Assembly (NCBI GenBank): GCA_964347945.1
Contig: CAYGAW010000122.1
Location: 1 to 26,302 of the forward strand
DNA length: 26,302 nucleotides
Origin: CAYGAW01 sp964347945
GTDB taxonomy: Bacteria; Chloroflexota; Anaerolineae; UBA7937; B3-Chlor
Direction of reading: 5' to 3'
Position numbers and translations under genes: made by a program. The notes under the pieces were generated by a model, which did not search any database, was not told the origin of the DNA, and saw only the letters and a program-made list of their open reading frames with translations. Positions 1 through 5,928 of this stretch are shown here, piece after piece. The number at the start of each line of letters is the position of its first letter. Position 1 is the first letter of the stretch.

Positions 1-465
1 AAAAACGGCCTCGTAGACTATCGCCAGTACGTCGACTACAGCACAAAGGCCCCTACGAGCGCTGACGAGGCTAGCGGCGCGCAGTTGTTTGCCAACACAT
101 GCGCAGCCTGCCACGGAGCTGATGGCACCGCTGTCAACTTCGGGGATGAGGACGAACCAGAGTACGTCGGCACCATCGCCACCGACAACCCGCAGGAGTT
201 CCTGCACAAGGTTCGTTTCGGCCAGCCGGGCATCAATCCGGCCATGCCGGCTGCGGTTGATCTGGGGTGGAGTGTGCAAGATGTCGTGGACGTACTGGCC
301 TATGCCCAGACTCTGCCCACCGGTGAGGAACCGACCCTCCTGCCCGACACGGGATATGGGCCTCCGGCCCGGACTTACTCACCTATGCTGGTTGTGGGTC
401 TGGCCTCACTGGCTTTGGGGCTCGCCCTCTTGGGCTGGCAAGGGGTTCGGCGGATCGCGCGGTAG
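1..465 (+). CDS. C-type cytochrome domain protein, membrane-anchored (5' end outside the window)
   Basis: The frame is open from the first base of the window, so the N-terminus is missing. The visible 154 residues contain a heme c attachment motif CAACHG near residue 37 and a plausible distal methionine ligand in NPAMPAA near residue 82, which is the layout of a small class I (cytochrome_CBB3-like) domain. A single hydrophobic segment (MLVVGLASLALGLALLGW) followed by RRIAR sits at the C-terminus, so the heme domain should be held outside the membrane by a C-terminal anchor. The protein should carry electrons to or from a membrane complex encoded upstream. It ends in TAG and is followed by a strong hairpin at 519-544. 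The fused partner domains, if any, cannot be seen. Confidence 0.85.
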   Translation, partial: KNGLVDYRQYVDYSTKAPTSADEASGAQLFANTCAACHGADGTAVNFGDEDEPEYVGTIATDNPQEFLHKVRFGQPGINPAMPAAVDLGWSVQDVVDVLAYAQTLPTGEEPTLLPDTGYGPPARTYSPMLVVGLASLALGLALLGWQGVRRIAR

Positions 466-518
466 TCATGGCTCGCGGGCTCGGAGCTTGGTCCGACCTG
501 AGAAAGAGGCAGCGTTAG

Positions 519-544
519 AGAGGCCGGTGAGTTTACCGGCCTCT
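519..544 (+). terminator. Perfect 10-bp hairpin after the cytochrome gene
   Basis: AGAGGCCGGT at 519-528 pairs perfectly with ACCGGCCTCT at 535-544 around a six-base loop, 54 bases after the cytochrome stop codon. There is no T-run after the stem, so this is a terminator-like or transcript-stabilising hairpin rather than a textbook intrinsic terminator. Confidence 0.5.
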
Positions 545-627
545 GCCGTCACAATGATGAGGGCACGGTTCGACTGAATGGTGCCCGTTCAATCCAAACA
601 CCGAAGGCTGATGAAAGGAGACAGACT

Positions 628-900
628 ATGTTGTTCGTAGCGTTGCTCAGAGCCACAGGACAGAGCCCCAAGGAGACCATTGCTTGACGAGCGCAGTGGC
701 AGTACCCCGAGGGAGTTCGAGTGGTGGGAGAGTACTGGCTGCAGGGCGACCCGACGGTTGTCTCGATCCTGGAGGCAGACAGCGTCGCCCCCATCATGGC
801 CACAACCACTGAATGGGCTGACGCTTTCGGCATCACCGTACTCCCGGCTGTCACAGTGGAGGAGGGGCTTGAGTTGGCCAAGCAGATGATGGGTGGATAG
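628..900 (+). pseudogene. DUF3303-like small protein with one in-frame TGA
   Basis: A ribosome binding site (AAAGGAG) precedes ATG 628. The frame reads MLFVALLRATGQSPKETIA, meets TGA at 685-687 (codon 20), and continues in the same frame with RAQWQYPEGVRVVGEYW and on to LELAKQMMGG and TAG at 898-900. The two halves joined (about 90 residues) resemble the DUF3303 family, small proteins of unknown function common in environmental bacteria. From memory of that family the position is usually arginine, so CGA to TGA is the simplest explanation. There is no frameshift and the downstream half is well preserved, so the lesion is recent, or the codon is read through, or it is a sequencing error. The cytochrome gene lies upstream and an SRPBCC gene with a similar lesion downstream. 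Confidence 0.65.
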
Positions 901-1149
901 TTCTCACTATCACTAGGTGTCCCCGTCGGCGGATGGTCCATATGGGCACGGCCGAAGGAGGTCCTAACAGGGCATGACATGACGAGGCGGGACTTCAGGC
1001 AGCGAGCACGCCGGCGATACCGCAACAGCGTAGGTAGCCGCCAGCGCGCCCGACGCCACTTTACGCTTGGCTACTCTGAGGCGCGGCGTGGGTGAAAAAG
1101 GTAGGGTGGCCCGCCACAACAAACAACAGAGGATACGGAGGATATTGAG

Positions 1150-1590
1150 ATGATGAATTTCGAAGAGAGCGTGGTGATCAATCGCCCCATCGAGGAGGTC
1201 TTCGCGTACGTGACTGACTATGACACTCACATGCAGTGGTAGTCGGGGCTCCTGGAAGCGAAGGTGACTTCTGAAGGGCCACTCGGGGTAGGGTCGCGGT
1301 ACACCTACGTGGCGCAAATGCTGGGTCGCCGACTTGAGACAGCAGGGGAGATCACAGAGCACGAGGCGCCCAATAAGCACGGGTGGAAGGCTACGTCGGG
1401 ACCGGTTCCAGAGTTCCAGGGTGGCTTCCTCTTTGAGGCCCTGAACGGTCGGACGAAAGTCACGATGCTCGTCGAAGGAGAGCCCGGCGGGTTCGTCAAG
1501 TTGGCGGAGCCACTCGCTATCCGAATGGTTCGGCGACAGCTTGAAGCCTCTCTCAGCAACCTGAGGGACTTGCTGGAAGCCGAGACTTAG
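1150..1590 (+). pseudogene. SRPBCC (polyketide cyclase/START-like) protein with one in-frame TAG
   Basis: GGAGG at 1137-1141 lies eight bases before ATG 1150. The frame starts MMNFEESVVINRPIEEVF, which is the typical first strand and helix of an SRPBCC ligand-binding fold, and reaches TAG at 1240-1242 (codon 31) directly after HMQW. It continues in frame as SGLLEAKVTSEGPLGVGSRY and through a full-length C-terminus including VEGEPGGFVKLAEPL, ending at TAG 1588-1590 (about 146 residues in all, normal for the family). Relatives have a W-x-S-G turn here, so the lost codon was probably CAG or TGG. SRPBCC proteins bind hydrophobic ligands; the substrate is unknown. A GTG at 1264 could restart translation but would give a fold lacking its first strand and helix. 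Confidence 0.7.
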
Positions 1591-1743
1591 AGCAGGCCTT
1601 GGGACATGGCGACCCAGGAGATGACACATTCGACTGCGTTGGCCACCTTCCGCTTTTCTGCCGGGTACCGATTCGGTGTGAGCAGGGGCATCCCCTTGAT
1701 ACTCGCTGTCTGACAACAACGCACCGCGACTAACGAACGTGCC

Positions 1744-2394
1744 ATGAACAAGCGGATCTACGAGTTTGGCTATCGACATTTCCACATCTCCTGAGAAGTG
1801 GGTCCTCGCGAGGAACTTGCGGGGCTGGTGGAGGGCGGACGTACCGCCCCTTGCCGAGCGATCGATCTCGGGTGTGGCACAGGAGCCAACGCCGTGTTCC
1901 TGGCGGAGCACGGGTTTGAGGTCACCGGTGTGGATTTCGCTGCCCCGGTCATCGAGAAAGCGAGGCAGAAAGCGAACACTGCCGGAGCAGACGTACAGTT
2001 TGTAGTGGACGACCTGACCAATCTTCGGAAAGTAAATGGGAAGTATGACTTCCTAGTGGACTATGGCACGGTGGACGACCTGGGCCAGATAGATCGAGAC
2101 CTATACGTCCAGAATGTGGTGCCGCTGACCCATCCAGGCAGCCGCTATCTGCTGTGGTGCTTCGAGTGGCCGCAGCGCTGGTGGGAAAGATTTGTCCTTT
2201 TCGAGCAAGCGTTCGTGCCAGGCGAGGCCCAGCGCCGCTTTGGTGAGCATCTCGAGATCGAGCGCATCGCGGGCACATACACGCCAAAGATGCGGAGTTG
2301 GATGGCGGGCTTTGCTGCGTATCTGATGACGCGGAGAGGAGGTGATGTGGTGGGTCTAGGGCATCAGCGATTTCGTCGACAGCGAGTGGGCTGA
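1744..2394 (+). pseudogene. Class I SAM-dependent methyltransferase with one in-frame TGA
   Basis: The frame from ATG 1744 reads MNKRIYEFGYRHFHIS, then TGA at 1792-1794 (codon 17), then EVGPREELAGLVEGG. A clear SAM-binding motif I follows (AIDLGCGTGANAVFLAEHG), then the acidic motif II (VTGVDFA) and a post-I VVDDLTN stretch. The TGA sits where relatives have tryptophan before E-[IV]-G-P-R, so TGG to TGA is likely. The product would be about 216 residues; the substrate is not evident. The C-terminal 15 residues after AAYLMTRRGG look unlike the family and may be altered. GTG 1798 directly after the stop could restart translation and would keep the SAM site, so some activity may survive. No clear ribosome binding site precedes ATG 1744. 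A lipoprotein-like frame starts 24 bases downstream. Confidence 0.7.
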
Positions 2395-2417
2395 ATGCGT
2401 GGTCAAAGGAAGCACAG

Positions 2418-2600
2418 GTGAAAAGACACAGAAGGTTCAGTTTGCTCCCGGTTCTGGTGATCATGGCCTTGCTGGGAGCACTCGGCTGCGGTGAGAGCGG
2501 AGATTCGCCGCAGCCACGCGGTCGACATCCAAATGGGCGTCAATATCACGGGGACCTACTCCTCGCAAGCACCGCAGGTGGCGTTGCGACCGCTGCCTGA
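2418..2600 (+). CDS. Small lipoprotein, possibly a truncated or frameshifted remnant
   Basis: AAAGGA lies eight bases before GTG 2418. The N-terminus is a clear lipoprotein signal: KRHRR, then a hydrophobic core (LLPVLVIMALLGAL) and a lipobox ending in LGC with the lipidated cysteine at about residue 24. The remaining 36 residues (GESGDSPQPRGRHPNGRQ and on) look poorly conserved. A neighbouring frame over 2491-2706 gives a more protein-like string (VDIQMGVNITGTYSSQAPQ), so a frameshift near 2490 may have cut a longer lipoprotein. I do not recognise a family. Confidence 0.4.
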   Translation: MKRHRRFSLLPVLVIMALLGALGCGESGDSPQPRGRHPNGRQYHGDLLLASTAGGVATAA

Positions 2601-2702
2601 GGCAAGACGGCGATGTGGCACTCGGAACGGTCTGCATTGTTTGATTCAGGGCCTGAGAGAACGCCCGATAGCTGACTGGCAAGAAGAGAGGAGACATATG
2701 TC

Positions 2703-3122
2703 ATGAGCGCCAGTGCATTAGAGCAGACTATAAGGCAGGCAAGCACTCACCCGATTGTGAGCTGCTACCCGGAAACGTCTTTGGCTGAGCTGCTCTTCGC
2801 CCTTGAAGAGCACAACTTCGTTGTCGTGGTCAGGAAAGGAGACGGGCACGTAGTGGGACTGGCGGCACGCATAGATGTCGTGAAGGCTTACCTCAGCGAC
2901 CCGGATTGGGCAGACAAGCCAGTGAGCGACATAATGACTCCCAGGGAGAGGTTGATATGGCTTCCCAACAGCGTCAGCTTACAGGAAGCGATCAAGAGAA
3001 TGGTGGCTAGCGATATCCACCAGTTGGTGGTCTGCGGCCCGGCCGAGGGCGGTCGGCACCCCATAGGTGTGATTACCTTGGCCGACGCGATCCGAGAACT
3101 CCGAAAGGAGATCGAGGCTTAG
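2703..3122 (+). CDS. Tandem CBS-domain protein
   Basis: This 139-residue protein consists of two CBS domains, at about residues 15-70 and 77-137. Typical features are HPIVSCYPETSLAELLFALEEH at the start of the first, and the hallmark VSDIMTPRE boundary followed by SLQEAIKRMVASDIHQLVV and PIGVITLADAIREL in the second. CBS pairs (Bateman modules) bind adenosine nucleotides and act as sensors; a stand-alone pair usually acts by binding a partner protein. GGAG at 2690-2693 lies nine bases before ATG 2703, which decides the start. The gene is intact, unlike several of its neighbours. The partner is unknown. Confidence 0.85.
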   Translation: MSASALEQTIRQASTHPIVSCYPETSLAELLFALEEHNFVVVVRKGDGHVVGLAARIDVVKAYLSDPDWADKPVSDIMTPRERLIWLPNSVSLQEAIKRMVASDIHQLVVCGPAEGGRHPIGVITLADAIRELRKEIEA

Positions 3123-3394
3123 CCCAGTAATGTCTGGTGTCACTGCGCATCGATGCGCGGTCCTGGTTGTGACAGAGGCAGCCTTGGTGATATGATGACG
3201 GTAGCCGGAAAACTAGATTGGCTGCCCCGTGGGATGGGGATACCCCCGTTGGATGGGATTCCGATCACCCACCGTATGAGTTGTGTCTGTGCCGCGAGAA
3301 GGCTCATCTTTGGGGCGGACGATAACCATGGTCTCTGGTTTGGCCAACGTCTCGTACCGCAACGCACCGCCATGTCCCTCCTTGAGGAGCGCCT
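3123..3394 (+). other. Intergenic region with a 14-bp palindrome
   Basis: These 272 bases hold no recognisable gene. A perfect palindrome GCGCATCGATGCGC occupies 3145-3158, 23 bases after the CBS stop, and could be a hairpin or an operator. An open plus frame runs 3153-3398 and ends in MSLLEERL with its TGA overlapping ATG 3398, an arrangement typical of translational coupling, but the rest of that frame resembles no family I know. Confidence 0.4.
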
Positions 3395-3397
3395 GTG

Positions 3398-4120
3398 ATG
3401 ACGATACCCGACCCAGGGTCATCAGGGGGCTACGAGGACGGTGGCGCCGATAGGAGGTCTATTGGCTACCGTGACTTGAGTCGCGATTTGTCAATCACAG
3501 GTCAGAGAATGAGTGGAGCAATGCAGACCAAGAAACCAGCGGAAGCAGAGGGGGGAAGACCGGAGCAAGGGCAGCTTGGCGCTGAGAGATCGCGGAGGCG
3601 GTCTGCTCGGCTTTTCGTCTTTGTTGCAGCGGCGGCTGTCGTGCTGGGCTCTCTAGCTTACGGGGTCACTTCAAGGGGGCCGGGGCCACTCCAAGAGGGC
3701 CCTGCACCTGATTTCACCTTGAAGCTGTTCGATGGGAGTCAACTCTCCCTGAGTGAGCTGCGCGGACAGGTGGTGGTGCTGAACTTCTGGGCCAGTTGGT
3801 GCCCACCGTGCCGGGATGAGGCCCCGATTCTGGAGTCCGCCTGGCAACGCTACGGCGAGGCGGGAGTCACCGTCATAGGTGTGGATTATCAGGACACCGA
3901 AGCGCCAGCGTTGAGGTTCATCGAGGAGTTTGGGATAACCTATCCGAACGGGCCGGACCCGCGGAGTCGCATCGCGAAGGCTTACGGTGTCCAGGGGGTG
4001 CCGGAGACCTTTGTCATCACGCAGGAGGGAGAGATCGCCAAGGTCTTTATTGGGTCGCCTACCGAGGAACAACTCACCGCGGTGTTGGAGGATTTGCTGA
4101 CCTCCACGCAAGAGGAGTGA
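3398..4120 (+). CDS. TlpA/ResA-like membrane-anchored thiol-disulfide oxidoreductase
   Basis: AGGAG at 3385-3389 precedes ATG 3398 by eight bases; an in-frame GTG lies directly before it. A charged N-terminal tail of about 70 residues is followed by one transmembrane segment (LFVFVAAAAVVLGSLAYGV) and then a thioredoxin-fold domain of the TlpA/AhpC-TSA type (from about residue 95). The active site is WCPPC with cysteines at residues 135 and 138, and the cis-proline is in GVPETFV. Such proteins reduce apocytochrome or other extracytoplasmic thiols, which fits the c-type cytochrome and DsbA-like genes nearby. An internal ATG at 3521 would give a shorter cytoplasmic tail. A hairpin at 4128-4154 follows. 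Confidence 0.9.
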   Translation: MTIPDPGSSGGYEDGGADRRSIGYRDLSRDLSITGQRMSGAMQTKKPAEAEGGRPEQGQLGAERSRRRSARLFVFVAAAAVVLGSLAYGVTSRGPGPLQEGPAPDFTLKLFDGSQLSLSELRGQVVVLNFWASWCPPCRDEAPILESAWQRYGEAGVTVIGVDYQDTEAPALRFIEEFGITYPNGPDPRSRIAKAYGVQGVPETFVITQEGEIAKVFIGSPTEEQLTAVLEDLLTSTQEE

Positions 4121-4127
4121 GTGCGTC

Positions 4128-4154
4128 CCAGCAGGCAGATCGCTTTCCTGCTGG
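4128..4154 (+). terminator. 8-bp hairpin between the tlpA-like and dsbA-like genes
   Basis: CCAGCAGG at 4128-4135 pairs perfectly with CCTGCTGG at 4147-4154 around an 11-base loop, eight bases after the TlpA stop. No long T-run follows, so termination is possible but unproven. Confidence 0.45.
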
Positions 4155-4202
4155 TTGCAGCAAAGTCACATTCTGGAGACATTAGGAAGGGCGGAGAATA
4201 AC

Positions 4203-4964
4203 TTGACGGGATATTCGAAAGGTCGTTCTCATGAGATGGCTGCAGCGATGTCTACGGGCGTGCGGCGTGCAGCGCGGAGTGGACTCTTGACGGCACTCGC
4301 GGTCGTGGTGCTGGTTATGGTACTTGTCGGCTGTGGCAATGGGCCGGTGGCGACATCCGAGTCACTCACCCCAACAGCAGTGAGCCCCACAGGCAGTGCC
4401 GGAGCTTCGTCCAGCGGCACGGCCACGCCGACACTCATGGACATCGTGGCTGCCGAAACACGCCACTTCAAAGGAGATCCCAGCGCTCCCGTGACCATCA
4501 TCGAGTTCGGCGACTTTCAGTGAGGATTCTGCAGGCTGTTCGCCACTGGCGCGTTGCGCCAGATTGATGAAGAATATGTACAGACGGGGTTGGTCCGCTT
4601 CGGCTATCGGCACTTCGTGGTCTTGGGACGGCACTCGCAGCAGGCGGCTGAGGCCAGCGAATGTGCCGCCGAACAGGGCGCATTCTGGGCCTATCACGAC
4701 CTGCTATATGCCAGGGCCACGCGGGGCGCGGACGGTCTGAAGCAGTCCGCGGCGGATTTGGGCTTGGACGTGGCAGCTTTCAGTGCGTGTTTGGACGCGG
4801 ACAGGTACAGCTCGCTTGTTCGCGCCGAGACCGCATTGACCGAGTCGCTCGGCGTCAGGGGCACGCCGGCCTTCCTGATCAACGGACAACCGCTGTCTGG
4901 GGCACAGCCCTTTGATGTGTTTGAACGGATCATCGAGGCGGAACTCGGTGGAAGTGGCAGCTGA
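4203..4964 (+). CDS. DsbA-like thioredoxin-fold lipoprotein with TGA at the first active-site position (selenoprotein candidate)
   Basis: GGAG at 4193-4196 lies six bases before TTG 4203; ATGs at 4236 and 4248 are alternative starts. The N-terminus is a lipoprotein signal with RRAAR, a long hydrophobic core and lipobox LVGC (cysteine at residue 44), followed by a Ser/Thr/Pro-rich linker. The DsbA domain starts at about residue 90 with PVTIIEFGDFQ. The next codon is TGA (4521-4523, codon 107), then GFCRLF. Family members have CxxC here, so TGA replaces the first catalytic cysteine and the second (C110) is kept. The frame then runs on, well conserved, through AAEQGAFWAYHDLLY, the cis-proline loop GTPAFLING and AQPFDVFERIIEAEL. 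A 7-bp hairpin with a GTT loop lies at 4546-4562, in the range where bacterial SECIS elements occur. Read through, it is a 253-residue oxidoreductase with a Sec-x-x-Cys site; read as a stop, it is a pseudogene. Nearby genes carry ordinary nonsense codons, which weakens the selenoprotein case. Confidence 0.75.
4546..4562 (+). promoter_or_regulatory. Hairpin downstream of the in-frame TGA, candidate SECIS element
   Basis: CTGGCGC (4546-4552) and GCGCCAG (4556-4562) form a perfect 7-bp stem with a GTT loop (4553-4555). The loop begins 29 bases after the TGA, and its first base is G, as in the Escherichia coli fdhF SECIS loop. The stem lies in coding sequence and may be chance in GC-rich DNA. Confidence 0.35.
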
Positions 4965-5250
4965 ATGAGGAGTCAGGGCCTCATTGTAGGTGTGGAACCG
5001 TCTGACAATCGGTCCAGCATGGTCTACACACGACTTGTTTGACACCCTCCGGATGGTGCTGTCGGTCAGCATGGTCCTGGCTGGCTGTCGGACCAGCGCC
5101 TAGACCAATCGCGCTGACCCCGGACGGGGCAGTGCCCCCGGGCGGGCGATGTCATCGCGCCACTCTATCGCACAGTGGTGGGCTGATCGATGGCGGTCTG
5201 CGATCATGTAGGCGGTGGTCGTTCTGGTGAATGGTGCGGGAGGCATGGCC
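4965..5250 (+). other. Intergenic region before the two-component system
   Basis: These 286 bases hold no confident gene. AATGAGG (4964-4970) and CCTCATT (4979-4985) form a 7-bp hairpin starting on the DsbA-like stop codon. At 5053-5103 a tiny frame reads MVLSVSMVLAGCRTSA then TAG; it looks like the start of a lipoprotein signal with an LAGC lipobox, so this may be the remnant of another lost lipoprotein gene. TTGACA at 5039-5044 matches a -35 box but has no good -10 partner. GGGGC/GCCCC at 5126-5138 is a short GC hairpin. Confidence 0.35.
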
Positions 5251-5919
5251 GTGGTAAGTATCAGAGTAATCTTGGCCGATGACCACGCTCTTGTGCGACA
5301 GGGGATCCGTCGGTTCTTGGAGGAAAGCGGCGATATCACGGTCGTGGCTGAGGCGGAAGACGGTGAGCGGGCGCTGGAACTTGTGGCCGAGCATCAGCCC
5401 GACATAGCCATACTAGACATCAGGATGCCCAAGATCTCTGGCGTCGACCTGGCACGGCTGATCAAGGCCGAGCACCCCCGGGTCAGGATACTGGTACTCA
5501 CCGCCTATGATGATGATCCCTACGTCTTTGCGCTCGTCCAGGCGGGAGTTGATGGCTACATCCTCAAGACTGCCGACTCCGCTCAATTGATACAGGCAGT
5601 TTGCCGTATTGCCGAGGGCGAGCCGGCTCTTGATCCAACCGTGGCCAGAAAGCTCATGGAGCGAGTGCGGGCAGGTCGCCTGGCGATGAAGGCTGATGAG
5701 GTTGTGGAGAGGCCTACAGAGCGCGAACTGGAGGTCCTTCGTTTGGCGGGCAAAGGTCTCACTAACAGAGCCATCGGGCGGGAACTGGGAATCAGTAGCC
5801 GTACCGTTCAAGGCCACTTGGCCAGAGCTTACTCCAAACTGCAGGTCGGCACTCGCACCGAGGCTGTGTTAAAAGCCGTACATGAGGGGTGGATTACTTT
5901 GGACGACAGGGTGGAGTGA
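5251..5919 (+). CDS. NarL/LuxR-family response regulator
   Basis: GTG 5251 is preferred because GGGAGG (5238-5243) lies seven bases upstream; ATG 5245 is too close to that site. The receiver domain (residues 1-120) shows the acidic pair ADDH, the phosphoacceptor aspartate D56 in ILDIRMPK, the conserved threonine in LVLTAYDDD and the lysine in GYILKTA. The C-terminal LuxR-type helix-turn-helix (about residues 150-210) contains TERELEVLRLAGKGLTNRAI and a recognition region GISSRTVQGHLARAYSKL. It should be phosphorylated by the histidine kinase encoded nine bases downstream and then bind DNA as a dimer. The target genes are unknown. Confidence 0.93.
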   Translation: MVSIRVILADDHALVRQGIRRFLEESGDITVVAEAEDGERALELVAEHQPDIAILDIRMPKISGVDLARLIKAEHPRVRILVLTAYDDDPYVFALVQAGVDGYILKTADSAQLIQAVCRIAEGEPALDPTVARKLMERVRAGRLAMKADEVVERPTERELEVLRLAGKGLTNRAIGRELGISSRTVQGHLARAYSKLQVGTRTEAVLKAVHEGWITLDDRVE

Positions 5920-5928
5920 CGGCTCAGT

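Noticed and set aside
964..1911. Long minus-strand open frame of 315 codons
   Set aside because: It lies opposite the SRPBCC and methyltransferase frames, which show clear family motifs; its own product has no recognisable pattern.
3153..3398. 81-codon plus frame coupled to the TlpA gene
   Set aside because: The stop-start overlap is attractive, but there is no convincing ribosome binding site or recognisable protein pattern.
1..5000. Genetic-code reassignment of TGA
   Set aside because: TGA ends several intact genes here (for example the TlpA-like, map and rplQ genes), and the internal stops replace different residues and include TAG.
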